Assembly (NCBI RefSeq): GCF_028502605.1
Contig: NC_079236.1
Location: forward strand, 3,286,001-3,350,000
Reading direction: 5' to 3'
Source of the DNA: Trichoderma breve
Taxonomy: Eukaryota; Ascomycota; Sordariomycetes; Hypocreales; Hypocreaceae
DNA: 64,000 nt
How positions within the stretch are numbered: position 1 is the first letter of the stretch; every line of letters begins with the position of its first letter. A program made the position numbers and the translations under genes. The notes under the pieces are model-generated. The model did not search any database. It saw only the letters and a program-made list of their open reading frames with translations, and was not told where the DNA came from. Shown here in pieces: positions 12,079 to 24,753 of the stretch.

Positions 12079-12468
12079 TTACTGGTGCGGTGGCCTGCTG
12101 GCCGAGCTGAACTGCTGGTCAAATGCATCAATCGCGGCAGATGCGCGGGCTTCCGATTGTGCTATAGCTTTAGCCTCTGTTGGATTAGAGCTTGGAGGGG
12201 TGAGCACGGATCGATCGTTGCCGTCAACAAAGCGGTCCATATTGTAAGTTGGATTGCTGGGGATGTTGTGGAAGGTAGCAGTCTGAGCGCCGCGGGTGGA
12301 ATCATCTCTGCATAGTCTCATGAGTATATTCCCTGTACTTACTAGGACAGGGAGATGTATATCTCGCTCAATGAATAGAAAGGAGAATGCCAGATAAAGT
12401 GAAAGAGGAGAGCATCCTTTGAAATAAGCTTACCTGAAGCCGTTGTACACGGCGTCGCGGGAAGACAT
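12079..12468 (-). CDS. Small two-exon array protein, copy 1 (leftmost)
   Basis: Exon 1 is 12468-12434 (35 nt, the shortest of the array), the intron is 126 nt (GTAAGC donor, ATGCAG acceptor), and exon 2 is 12307-12079; the product has 87 residues. Exon 1 encodes M-S-S-R-D-A-V-Y-N-G-F-R, a shortened version of the array N-terminus that keeps Y-N-G. Exon 2 has T-Y-N-M-D-R-F-V, then a Ser/Pro/Asn linker, then E-A-R-A-S-A-A-I-D-A-F-D-Q-Q-F-S-S. It lacks the A-E-A-E spelling but keeps the helix and F-D-x-x-F end. It stands 7.4 kb from the next copy and is among the more diverged members. An in-frame ATG lies 14 nt upstream of exon 2, inside the intron. Function unknown. Confidence 0.68.
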
Positions 12469-15400
12469 TATGAGAATGAGTTATACAATCGTTGCGATAA
12501 AACTTTTTGTTTGGTTCTATGAGATATACTGCAGCCTATATTTCAATGTAGAGACGGCAAAGAACTATGTCAAGCAATGGATAACACGAGTCAACATGAG
12601 TTGGTAGTTGGGGATCAGGAGGTGTTTTGTATTTCCCCATGGATGTCTCTGGAGCGCCATCTACAACACCATGGGGAGCATGTTAGGCGTATTACAAGGA
12701 GGTCTTCAGGATCAATACCATAGCAAGCCATTCTTCTGGGCTGTTTTTCATTACGGAGCATACTTACTTGATACGGAAGCAGCAGCCCTGCTGCATGACA
12801 GGTCCTGGGCATTTGGACAATTACCAACGAAACAAGTCGTGACCTTGCGCTCGAAACCTATACTTCAAACGAAGTGCCTTCGGAGCACGGCACCCAAATT
12901 ACAAAAGATCACCATCCTGCCGTGATGGTGCCGATACTGACATCCCAGCATCGGACCCGGCCGCTTGATGAGGCTCAATGCCATGATAGAATTGTGTATA
13001 GGTGGTTGCTAACTAACCCGTGACTATGCGCTGAATTCCGTATGGCGCTTGTTGAGCCACGTAGCGTGGCGTAGCATTGGCCGGCTGGAGAGTCGGGAGT
13101 TTGGTGATTTACGCACATTGACATACATGTAAATACTGTGCTCTTCACCGTCTTTTTGAGCGAAAAGGTGCCAAAAGGCCAGCCGATCTGGTGGGTGACG
13201 TCGATGCTTGCCGAGTGGCTGTGATAGGTCGTAATGCTCCGTCGAGGCTTTTACTCTGACAACTATACTAGGAACATTTAGTGTTCTGGAACGGCGTTTA
13301 TATTTCTCAATCCAAATCCTAATGCGGTCTATTTCTGTATCCCCCTGCGCTAATGTTTTGGCCTCGCGGGTATGAGGCATTGATGTTACCCAACAGCTCC
13401 TGTTCACCTGTACATTCGGTCGGCAAACCCACCTATAGCCTTGATTCAAGCGTTCAAGCGCCGAAATGATCCTATACACTAGGAGTTCAGACAGTTATAC
13501 GAGACTGGAGATCCAATAGAAAGAGAGCTAATGCACGGGGCAACTTGTATGGATTGATAAATGGAGTTCTTTGATAGGTGCCGCAGCTTACACGGAGACG
13601 ATGTGAATACATGTAAGCTATGGGGGCTAGAAACAAGTCGCTCAAACGAGCGACCGAGAGGCATTATGGATGCGAGTGTTACTCCTAATAGGCACCAGGT
13701 TAATTCCAATACTACCGCATTAAAAAAGAATTAACTCGTTGGGTAGCAGAGACGCCATCTGTGTTACATATGTTAGCCAAGTTACCGACAAACAAGATGT
13801 ATACTCCAATAATTTTTTAGGCATCGCTTTATCTGGCTTTTCAATGGCCAAAAGTTCACTACCACTGCGAGAATCCCGGACGTCAGCTCGGCTCTCGCTG
13901 GTATGGTTGCATACCTAATGATGACCCAACATTACCAGCCTCTGCAGGGCAAAATTGCGTGCGGCTGTATAATAGCAGGGTCATTAAGAATCTAATTGGA
14001 CGACCCATCCAACATCAGAATTGGAATGGGTGCACGGGAAAGGACTCGGTTCGGACTGACCGAGTGTGTAAGTCGCTGTTAAGCCACCCGCCTGAGGCTG
14101 TTTCGTCCGACATCTTTTACCGCCGTGCATGCATATGCAAGGAAAATTTAAGTACGGAGCACTCGGTGAAGAAAAACAACTTCGAATGATGAATTGACTG
14201 CTGAGTATCACAATACGCTTCTAGAATCTTGCCGAGCCTTGAACTAGTTACCAACGCTAAAGAGAGAGAAGCGATAGGAGGGTGGATCTTATATCTGGCA
14301 GAGGTCGAGTGTTGCACATTGATCATTAGATTCAAAGACAATACAAAGTTACTTTATTAACTTTGAAACATTATTCATCACGGCAAAGAATCGCAAACAT
14401 TGTGACAGAAAGATGGAGCAAACGAAGCAGTATAGTGAGAGTATGATAAACATTAGCACTGGGTTCACATCTCCTTGAACAACAGAGACCAATTGAAAGA
14501 AACTTCTTAAGAACAAACGCCAATAACCTTTAGATTCAACAAAGAGAGTTAATTAATTGCAACTGTTGAACTGAATGGGACCGCTTGTTTTGCATAAGTG
14601 TTATGCCACTCGAAATTAGTCCACAAATCACGACTGGCTAGGGCTTCGGGGAACGTAAAGACGTGGAGGGGTGCCTCTGCGGCTCTGTAAATACAATGTC
14701 ATCCTTTGGCAAAAGAACCCAAGACTTTCTCGGTCCGCATGTGCATCCAGGCAGTGATGTCGTTTTGGTGGAGTGGGGCAGATCCATCAATTGGTTTTCA
14801 TTGTCTTTGCCTACTTTTACGCGCAGTTTGAAATAAACGAGCACCACAACAAGGCCTCAGTGTAGCTTCGAGGCAATTGAAGATTCGTACATCGAGCGGA
14901 GATACGATCAAAATCACCAGTCAGGATTTGAGGCAACAGGCAGCCGGATTTGCTTGGAGTTATAGCTTTGAATCATGACGGGGTCGCGTCCACAGGTTGG
15001 GCTCATTAGGCACGCAAAAGGCTTTTGTTTGCCTTAAATTGCGCAATCCTTACGTGGCAGTTGGGGAGAGGCTCACTGTTCTAAGGGTGGATGGATAACA
15101 CCTCTTTTGCTGTACGGCTTCTATGACAAATACGGATGCTGCTTGGAGGGCACATTACGCCATGAGATATCAGCCGTGATTTTGAACATAGGGTGCTAAA
15201 ATACTCTCTCCTTACCAATAAAACTTGCTCCCTTAGCCGTAGAGGCTGTCTGCAAGAGGACTCGTGACCTTTGCGTTATTTAACCCCTCGCGAGGCTGGG
15301 AGTCAAGAAGATAAGAGCAAGGGGAGAGATTGGCTCTTCACAGCACTCGAAACCATGGGTAGGAATAAAACGAATAAATGGTTAAATAGACTTACACTGC

Positions 15401-18400
15401 AAGGTTATAGCGGCTGAAGTAAAAACCTGAAACTTTGGCTCTTTTGGTGGGTTTATTGGAGATCCCGGTCTTCTAGGGTCATGTCTTCCGAAGCGGGGTG
15501 CATGCACCTTTTCATTTTCATCATCTTTTATTACATCATGGCAAAGAGGCGAGACCATAGTTAGGCACAAATTTCTAGTTTTCTCCTGTAAGTAAATTAT
15601 TTCCTCTATATCTTCTCCTCACTCGCACTGTTATACCTGTGAACTCACATCTCATTGCTATGGAGTCGCTATTTTCATCTCCCTGGAAGGAAACGCCTCT
15701 TCACTAATGAATTACAAGAGCAGGGAATGGAGCAGCAAACTACACGACTTAGGCCGAAATATGGCTCGGCGATTCCGGGTGTGGCCGTACTTTGAGGCCA
15801 TCATGTGGTTGAGACGGGCCGCCTTGATCGACATTCCTACGTTAATGCGCGCTGTGGCACATACAATACAATTGCGCCTTACGAATAGCTTGAATCACAC
15901 CGCCAGATGGACCTTGATGCTTGGATGGTTCGCGCCTCGTCACGATGTATACGTTTCTCTTAGCCTTCCGCGAAGATACCATATGACCATCCATGATTGA
16001 AACGGAGGGTAGGCGGAGGGAGATAGGGGAGCTCTCTATTGAGTAAGTACGTCACAGGAGGTTACTGAAATAAGGCAAAGTGGCCTGATACTTGAATAGC
16101 GAGCCTGACCTGGTTGCCTTTTCGTTAGTGCATTAGAACCGAGAAACTCTTGAACAAGGCATGAGCTAAAGAAGATGGTGGCGGACGGTCGATGGGTATT
16201 CTCCAAAGCTTTTGCCATAGAGCGCGGCCAGGAGGAGTTGGGCGATTCAACAGGCAACTCGAAAGGCAACCAACAGAGACCACGAGACCTCTCTTCTCCA
16301 CCGCCCCTACAACAGATCGACCAGATATTTGACGAATTATGCTAGTCTGGACCTAGGCAGACTCTTGGGAGGCATTCAGGTTAGCAGTTGGGCATTGAAC
16401 CCCCAGCGGAGCCTTTGCTAGCTCATCCTTGATTCAAGACTTGAGGCCCCCCTGAAGAGGGAACTTGGGTAGGCATACACCTCTGATAGAGGCCCAGCAT
16501 GACTGTAAGTCTACCTGAAGTGGCTAGGAGTCAAAGAAGATCCTTTGAAATCATATGGACGAGGCCGCGCTCTGACGAGCGTTTGGGGAAGTTCTTCGGT
16601 GGATGACACCACACAGTGCTACTCTTAGTCTTCGCCTTTTTATCCAACAGCAGGCAGACTGAAATTCAACCTATCTTCATTTTGCCCCAATTGGGCTGGC
16701 CGGCCGGCCTCTGTTTATAAACAGTTTCTGAAGCTTCGATGTTTATAAACAAAGAAAAGATCACATGTTCAACTGCCTGGCGTCTTCTCGAGAGCTAGGT
16801 ATTTGTGATGGCATTGAACTTTGTAAGAAACGTTGCCTCGTTCTCTTGACAAAGCAGTAAGAGATTGGAGGTCACGGTATTGTCCTTTACTTAAAATCAA
16901 TGCTTGTCAACTTTATTTTCTATCATTAGACACTAAATTCAAATTTACAAAACCCTCTCGTCATGTCTGTTAGCTTAGTGCCTGTGCTGCAGATATCGTT
17001 ATTCGCGAAGTCTTCTAGGCAGACGCTGCTGCTCGAAAAGAGTGCGGCGATATTACCTGGCAAACCGATCGGCCCATACTTGGTCAAGCAGAATTTAACT
17101 ACACAGCCGCCAATGCGTCGACAGATTGGATGGTTTCTTACATATACATAAAAGCTGCGTTAGATATGGAGCTCATAAGATTGGCTTATACAACGTATGG
17201 ACTCCCGTGGCTGGTACTTGGCATAGTACCATTGGGCGAGAGTCACCACTCCTCGTCTACCTATTGTAAAGCTTTTCGAGAGTCCGAGCCAGGACAATAT
17301 CTGATAGGCGGTCATGCTCTCATGGTAAGAGTGTTTCGGACCGTCGCTACTATGGCCGTGCGGGCTTGTGCCCCATCTACTGCTCGCGTCGGTGAGTTGC
17401 GAGCTCTTCCGCACAAGCTTGGATGTACTCGCAGAGTCTCGATTCAAGTCATCTACTTGGCTTTCAAAAAGAATATGGCTCACGCTTTCTCCTATTTGGA
17501 CGTCGCTGCAGGGCTACAGAACGCTCTTGGTTGGATGGATTGGAGAACTGGACCAGCTTTGTTACCCTCATTGAAACGCACTTATCCGCATTCTCTGGTA
17601 CGCCCGTGACGACAGCTGACCGCCACAAGCGAAAACTTTGGTGAGCCGCAAGCAAGCTGGATGGGACAATTGGAGGGTGCTGTTAACACGGCCAAGAAAA
17701 GGGGGGGCCATCATGAATGCAGCTTTGCTGGAGTCCTTTTGCCACTGTGCGGTTGCTTGAAACAAGAAAAGTCGAAAGACTGTTAACGCCAATGATTGCG
17801 ATGGATTGAATTAGAAAAAAATAGCTTTAGAATATTCGGTCAACTGTTTTGGGTTGAGGCTCAAAATCGCCCCCGCAGCTCGACATCAATTGGATGGGTC
17901 CTCATTTAGGTAGTAATACGATGGACCACATCTGGCAACGACAGCTCAGCAAACATCGACAATATACATGAACGTGGCGGCTCTGTATTGAGGCTGAGAC
18001 CCTTTCTCGACTTTCATTGAGGCGCTTGATGCCCAGACAATGGGTGGTTGTCTTAGGGCTGACAGAAGATCTTCAACCTGATCTCCATCTTGTACGTTGG
18101 TCTCACCGCTTCCATTCCATACGTGTTCTGCAGATCAGTGACACGCGTTGAGCATGTAAAGATTCTTGTTGTCTTGGCAGAACAGAGGTCCTCGCTGGCA
18201 TGCTCATATCATTGACTGAAGTGAAAGTGATTGACAAGCATGTTTGAGCTATGCTTTAAATGTTTTAGCTTGAAGGCGGCTCTGCGGCTCTGCGGCATTG
18301 CGGATCTGCAAATGACGAGGGTTTATTCTGGTCTGCAGGGGCGATCCATGCTGGCGTATTCTAGCGCCGCTAACAAGAGTGTCATAGCGGTCCGTGTTCC

Positions 18401-18663
18401 TCTAGAGTTGGAGATTAGAAGTGTAGGTCCGTGTGAAAGTGAGAGAGTAGTTGAGATTGGAGCCAACTCCGCCGCCGGATAGCCGACTCTGACGCCGGAT
18501 ACATGTATTTATATGGAACCCCGGTGGCTCATACACTCCGGAAAATACATAGCCACTACGCCGTAGAGTAGGGTACTTGATAGGAGCCAGCGAGTTTGGG
18601 CTAACGAAGACTGTCACTTTGACGTGGCAGTGATATATCTAAGAAAGTGGTTGTAAATTCGCA

Positions 18664-18686
18664 ACTTCTCACATCCTGTGAGAAGT
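18664..18686. repeat. Perfect 10-bp inverted repeat, 3-nt loop
   Basis: ACTTCTCACA, then TCC, then its exact reverse complement TGTGAGAAGT. It lies 22 bp from a second hairpin. Confidence 0.8.
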
Positions 18687-18708
18687 GTACATCAAGTCTA
18701 TGTGAGAA

Positions 18709-18747
18709 TTACGTAAACGTGTATGAGAGTCATACACGTTTACGTAA
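18709..18747. repeat. Perfect 18-bp inverted repeat, 3-nt loop
   Basis: TTACGTAAACGTGTATGA is followed by GAG and its exact reverse complement. It contains two TTACGTAA palindromes at the outer ends and ACGT cores, so it could be a foldback element remnant or a dimeric protein-binding site. Confidence 0.8.
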
Positions 18748-19927
18748 GTATGGTGCGAAAAGTACAGAGATCAATTTCTCTTGCTTTTTCTTCTAGTACA
18801 ATTCAGGAACTGTCCATCTACGCCGTTCTCAGCTCTGAAGCCCTGCCATCCCAGCACGACGTTCGGCCCTGTCGCGACGGACACAATCATGTGACGGTCC
18901 CCCTTCAAGAGATCCGTTTTAGCAGAGAGAAGATGCTTTGCCCCAAGATGTCTAGCTATTCCCCTTTTAAGACTAGACGAATACCGGTCCGACAGCGCTG
19001 TGCCTCAACAGGTAGCCATCGGCCAAAGAGGGAGTGTTCGCGCTTTATTAAGGTGAAGCAAAGGGGGGAAGCTAAGACGTCAACGACTGTGGGAGTGAGG
19101 AGAAGCCTCGGGATGAAGTTGACTTCATGCGCCATAAACAGCTGGTGCATGGATGATCTGCCGCGGAGCCCAGTTGTGTGAGAGCGGAGTTGTTGGGTTC
19201 AGGGACTTAGAGCTGAGTGCGGCTCATTTAGACAGCGCACTTTCATGTCAAGACCTGCTCAACATCTGAATAGCTCTTTTGTTTGAACATCTAAATGCTC
19301 GAGTTGTTGTCATTGCGTCTCGTAAATGGAAGTATTAGCCGAACAAGCTGGTTTGCTACATGTAATATGTTGGTGTGGCTGAGTCTTGATGGCCACATGT
19401 GCCTGAATTATTACAGTGGCTGTCAGATTTCGTGCTGTGGATGCCCGCCTTAGTGTTGATTTCACTACTCCATAACTACCCAAGGCACTATACACGAAAC
19501 TGATAATCATTGGGTATCAAGTACAAACAGTAGACAACAATTTTCCGCCCTGAAACACGTAGTTGAGAAACGCTTTACATGGCAACATGAAAGTGGCCTG
19601 ATGTGCGCCACCCGCGGCAAGGCTGCCAGCAACTAGATGAGGGGACTCAGCGGGAGAGAATTTGATACAAGGTGGGATAGTATTCACTATTCGTACTTGG
19701 AGCTTACGTTATCTAGCTCGTTATTCAACTTAAAATTCCGAAAGATAAATTTCCACATGCAGTCAGCCCAAGTCCCTCAGTATCACCTCAAACCTCACGA
19801 CCGCACATCGTTAAACTTATCACTTCACCCTAAATCTCACCAAATACTCCCTGCATGATTTCATGAAACGGTTCTCTAGCGTGAACTTCCGCATGCCTAG
19901 AAATTGTTTCATGAACAGCTACCCACA

Positions 19928-20478
19928 TTACTCGTTAGGAGGAGGACTGCTACTTGGGCCAAGCACTGCACCAACAGCGTCCAACTGAGTCTTCACGCGA
20001 GTTTTCGCTTCCTCCACACTCTCAATTTTCCTAAAGCCAAGTGGTGCACGCTCAGTCGGTGCTTGAGGGTGGGCGAGGAAGCGCGCCATGTTATGATCGT
20101 AGTGTTCAGGTATTTTCTTGAGAAGAGAGGTTATAAGGCTAGGAGCGCTGTCAGAATTGGGACTTCTGGATTGGATTATTCGAGTCTTTTGTCGTTTCTG
20201 GATGTGGACACAGCTGGAGGTACATTTGGTACGCTACAGGAGAGTTTACTGCCTAGGAGTACATAGGTAGTTGAGAGGAAGGATAGGGGAGTGGCCAAGC
20301 CGGCCAAAAGGAAACCGCCGACATAGAAACTGGCAATGAAATGGTACATGATATCTTCTACGCCCACAATAGGGTCAAGGAGAACATTCAAGAATTCCAA
20401 GGGAGTAAAGAGAAATGAATGTTGGACGAATACGTACGGGTCTCCAGGTTTGTGCGTGGCGCTATTGTGGGAGGACAT
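19928..20478 (-). CDS. Small two-exon array protein, copy 2 (most diverged)
   Basis: Exon 1 is 20478-20438 (41 nt), the intron is 290 nt (GTACGT donor, CTGACAG acceptor), and exon 2 is 20147-19928; the product has 86 residues. Exon 1 reads M-S-S-H-N-S-A-T-H-K-P-G-D-P, retaining only the length, the phase-2 end and the M-S-S start. Exon 2 has Y-D-H-N-M-A-R-F-L-A-H-P, then L-G-F-R-K-I-E-S-V-E-E-A-K-T-R-V-K-T-Q-L-D-A, matching the R-F-L block and the acidic helix of the family. The aromatic F-E-x-K-F end is replaced by V-G-A-V-L. It was found through the exon 2 motifs, and the matching exon 1 supports the assignment. It may be functionally divergent or decaying, although the frame is intact. Confidence 0.58.
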
Positions 20479-23134
20479 CGTTGGCTTCAATATCTGTCAA
20501 ATAGACGACGGCTCGATTGCGGTGATTATAGATAACCTTTGGTAAACTATTGCTGTGGGAAAACAGACAGTACGATTTTCAATGTGAGACAACGAGGGGA
20601 TAACCACAAATTTAAAGTGACTGGCGTGAATCCTGGAGCGTTGGCGAGGGGGGCACAAGTTTCTCCTGAGGGGTGCTGTAATCTGCAATACCCGTGCTTT
20701 GCTGGTCTTCCTACACCCGACATGTTTCCATGATTCGTCGAACCTGATGAGGCAATGAGGAGGCTTGGTGATTGCAGCTGCATTACAGGGTGTCGTCGTG
20801 GTATGGCTTTGCCTTAAGTGCGAGACTCCTGCCCATCACAGGCACACGATAAATTTTTTGCGGACGGTCTGGCCCAGTGATAATTCTCAAAAATCTAGAT
20901 CCAGACATTGTATTTCTGATTGGATTCGTTTAACTCATATGCTCAGAGTTGGGTATGCCTTTTTGAGTGGGCTCCATTTTATCCTGACGCCTACCCAGGG
21001 TGCGCATACAATTTAAGTTTTGGTGCATTGGTGCCCAAGTAAGGCGCGATGATTCTTGCATTGAAAGAGGAGGCCAAAACTGCCTTTGTTGCGCGCATGC
21101 CATCTAAAGTCACAGCAATGCAGATAATGATGCCATTACGGGAGACGGGAAGAGAGGCGGATGTAGGAGTGAAGTGGCCAAGATTGAGGTCAAGAGTATG
21201 GAGCTCTCTCGGGAAGAGAAGAGAAAATAGCTTAACTGTGGCTGACCTAAATGCCCACATCCCGGGATTTGGGCCATATGACATCAGCTACCGCCCAGAA
21301 GCCACATAAGTTCATTTATGCCATTGCGGATGTCTTTGTACTGGCTCTTATAATTTGAGCTAGTTGAATATTAGGCGTACGCTTGGAGAGCCTTACACTT
21401 TGCGTCTTCAATGTAGGTGGATGTTTCCTATTGGCTGTAGTTCGCATGCGAAAGATGCTACATTCCGTCCCGTCCCTCCTCCACAGCATGAAGGATGTAA
21501 CACTAACGAACATTTAGCCCGGCATCCTTATTTAAGAACATTGCAACCTTGACCGCCTACTAAGCCCAAGTGTCTGAGATATTTCTGCCCCTGCCCGGAT
21601 AAGTTCAAGGCAATAAGAAAGTCTGGGGATTCCAAGCAACGCACTTATGGCATACTACGCGGGGCTACACAACTCGAGGAATCTATGCTCCAAGAAGGCA
21701 ACCCCGGAGACCCCCTGGCAGTAGTCACATATCAAAAATGCTAAGCAGTACAACAGATGTAATATAATTCTTACAGGTCATTTAAACCACGTGCTACAGA
21801 CGTGATTTGGGGTACATGCGCCTCGTGTCGAATAGCGCAACGCGCACCACTACGCGGCGCAAACCCTACTACATGTACTCATTCTGACGTTGACGACATT
21901 TTAGTGGCTATCTACCTAGACATCTTAACCAATGATTCTCCAAATCTGAATAGCTTAAGATATGGTAGGTGCATGTTAATCTGCTCAAAGAGGAACCGTG
22001 TTGTGTGAGTGGCTTTCTCTTCCTTGCAGCATGCGGCATCCAACTCGCTTGAGCAATCGCCCGTCGGGACAAACCCAATGTGTGTAAATACATACACGCA
22101 CACCTGTGTCCAATTATTACTCGGCTCATATTATGAATCGCAGTGCACGATTCACAAGCCCCGCCGCAAGGGAGGCCGAAACCCGATCGAAATATGCATG
22201 CATGGTAGACGTCGGCACGTGGCGATTAGAACGACGACCTATCATCTAGGTCCGATTACTACGTAAACAATGCCGTGACTATAATGTCATACTTAGGCAG
22301 ATGCTTTGCATAATGTAAACCCTGACGTGCCCCATTAGTGTGTGATTCGTGCTAGCCGAGTGGCGGTGAGACGTTTCTTCCGCGACTATTCTATGGCAGT
22401 TGCCCTTGGGGGCAAATAACGAGTTTTGCAAAAACTTAAAGTCTGCTTTAATTTGAAATAAGTGATATTCTGTAATACACCGTTCTTAGGGCTTGAAGAG
22501 GTTCACCGAATGGCACCGTAACGGCCGGCAGAGAGTTTAACACGAGTCGATCAAAATTCCTCAAAAAACAGGTGATTGCTACTATTCCCATATTGACGAT
22601 TTTCCTTTTTAGACTTAGGTCCCACGGTATCCATATATATGCATTTTGCATGACTCGGTGCTTGTCTCAGTTTGGCAACAAAGCCCAACGTCATGCGTAC
22701 GAAGGGCCAGGTGTTGCACTGCATACTTGATCTATTCAACAACTAAGAGTACAAAGCTTCCGCTTGTGATACTCCATATTCAAATCTTTTATTTCTTTTC
22801 TTTCCACAACAAAACAATTGTAAACTTGTTTGCCGTAATTTTTTTTACCTTGGTGGAATGGTTCCACAACTGCGCTCATGTAAACTACGGTCTGCCAACT
22901 TCCTAACCGTAACGCTTCATCTAGTTGTCAGTTTTAGAACATTCAAATATTGCATTAACAATATTACTTATTAGGTCCGAGAAAAAAAATTTAGGGTTAT
23001 ATTGGTTATTATACTTGGACACAAATATGACGTGGATATAGCTACGGTAAATCTCATCCGCAAAAGTAGAGCTTAAGCAAATATAGGAATAGAAACTGAC
23101 AGATTCTTTAACATTAAAGACGTATCATTGATTT
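20479..23134. other. Spacer between copies 2 and 3, no gene recognised
   Basis: AT-rich sequence without a supported exon. A frame near 22530-22590 on the minus strand reads N-F-D-R-L-V and faintly recalls the array motif, but no phase-matched exon 1 or helix block accompanies it. Confidence 0.5.
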
Positions 23135-23581
23135 TTATGTATAAATATTTTGGCCGCCTGAGTAAAACTGAGCGTCAAACTCATCTAACAGGACCCTCAT
23201 ATTCTTCTCTACTTTGGCCGAGCTTGGAGCTCGTCCAAACCTTTGGTGTTGTAAGTGTCCATCCGCCGATTCTGGAGCAGTCTTCAAGAGACGATCAATG
23301 CTGCATGTAATATCATCGGGGACGCAGTGGGTGATGGTAAATTGAGGGCTACTGACAACAGTTTGTGGGGATTCATTCTTCCTACAAGATTACAAGGATT
23401 AGCAAACGATTGAGCAAATATTCACATACAGTATTTGATCAGTAGAAGATTTTCCATATATATGACTATAGAGAAATCGTGTCTCTTCGAGTTCAAACAT
23501 TTCACTGTGTACTAAGTGGAAAGGGATGTTTTGAGGCATGTACATGTTTTCATAGACGGTGGTGGTGGAAGAAAAGGGCAT
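23135..23581 (-). CDS. Small two-exon array protein, copy 3
   Basis: Exon 1 is 23581-23544 (38 nt), the intron is 192 nt (GTACAT donor, TTGTCAG acceptor), and exon 2 is 23351-23135; the product has 84 residues. Exon 1 encodes M-P-F-S-S-T-T-T-V-Y-E-N, preserving the S-S-T and the Y-x-N spacing of the family. Exon 2 has C-S-I-D-R-L-L-K-T-A-P, then R-F-G-R-A-P-S-S-A-K-V-E-K-N-M-R-V-L-L-D-E-F-D-A-Q-F-Y-S. The helix block is therefore well kept while the L-D-R-F-L block has drifted to I-D-R-L-L. The donor is weaker than in most copies. No function can be assigned. Confidence 0.62.
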
Positions 23582-24753
23582 TTTATATTTACGTCTTCTC
23601 TAATACTCTTTGAATGATGTGAAGCTGTGACGATGTGTATAAAGTCAAACCCGCAAACGATTGCTCATTTGAAAGAGGTGAGGAGAAGTATGGAAATATT
23701 GATGAATAATAGAGGATAGTAATGGGAATTTTATGTTGAAGTAAAGCTGGGTAGAGGATTTCCTTTGAGTAGCTGCATGAACTACCATTTCCTTTGGCCT
23801 ACCCACTAAGCCTCTCAAACTGACTGTGAAGCCTTCGTCTCGTATCATGCAGCTGGAGGTCATATTGGGCAAGGGACATGCATTTATGGTGTGGTTCTCG
23901 GTGGCCTAGATTGCTTGCTGAAGGAATTAAAGGTGTGTGGGTGAGAAATATATAATGCCTTTCTGAATAATGACGTGGGCGAGACATGGGTGACATTTTG
24001 CAAAATATTAACCCCGTGAGACAACGATGCGTGTGAGACACATGAACTGCGATTTGCAGAAAACTGATATTGTGAGAACATACGTGAAAACTGTGAGACA
24101 TGCATTAAAATTTGAATACCTATCGGATCAACTCTGTCTTAACATAGAATGATATACATGGTATGTCCATCAAGTGAGGTACTCGAGTGCAAGCTGCCAG
24201 TGAGGATTCATTACCCAGTGAGAAGGCGGCGGCTCTAATCGTGGCCCAAGATGAGCGTTTATACACCTCTTCCTTAAATTAACCCGCCCTGGTAAAGATG
24301 TTGGCCTCCAATACTATAAACGTCTATGAATCTGTACCTTGTGACCATTTTATTAATTTGGTGGTCTAGAGCAGGTGCGACGGGAGCTAATTTGGCTTCC
24401 GTCGTCTAACAGATCGTGGGACCGTTGTGGCGCACGGGTGGCTGTCTAACCGCTGTGGAGAGCAAGCGACAGGCGTATAGTGGACAAGGTGATTCACTGG
24501 TGATCTTTCAATTGTCGCTTTAAGGCAGTGTCATTTGGACTCGGCTCGAAAAAAGCTCACGGTCTCTATTCAAGGCAGAAAATAAAATATAATGAAACAA
24601 AATAAAATATAAAGTGTAAATACAAATGAAACTGCCTGCTTTCTTGAAAATTCGTGTGTTCTCTGGACTTGACATTCTCTTCCGTGAAACGTGTAAGCAG
24701 CCGATGATGCTTATATTTGTGACCAGCAATTGACGTATTTTTGAAGCTTCGAA
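23582..24753. other. Spacer between copies 3 and 4
   Basis: No supported gene. Around 23990-24110 the minus strand has several repeated C-A-C-G/C-T-C-A-C-A stretches (GTGAGACA on the plus strand), too irregular to define a repeat unit. Confidence 0.5.

Larger units (their letters stand above)
12469..19927. other. Long gene-poor spacer between copies 1 and 2
   Basis: This 7.5-kb stretch has no supported gene. Open frames here (for example minus 13024-13479 and plus 17130-17609) show neither consistent codon bias nor a recognised domain. It contains two clustered hairpins at 18664-18747, listed separately. A diverged or broken array member could hide here, but I found no exon pair that splices in phase. 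Confidence 0.5.

Noticed and set aside
12750..12800. Micro-exon-like ATG with a GTAAGT donor on the minus strand (29 nt, phase 2)
   Set aside because: Encodes M-Q-Q-G-C-C-F-R-I, with none of the family block, and no exon 2 with R-F-L or helix motifs follows.
13024..13479. 151-codon minus frame containing D-T-E-I-D-R-I-R
   Set aside because: The resemblance to the L-D-R-F-L motif is superficial; no helix block, no exon 1, no known domain.
17130..17609. 159-codon plus frame with competing minus frames
   Set aside because: All frames are similarly open, with no coding bias or domain.
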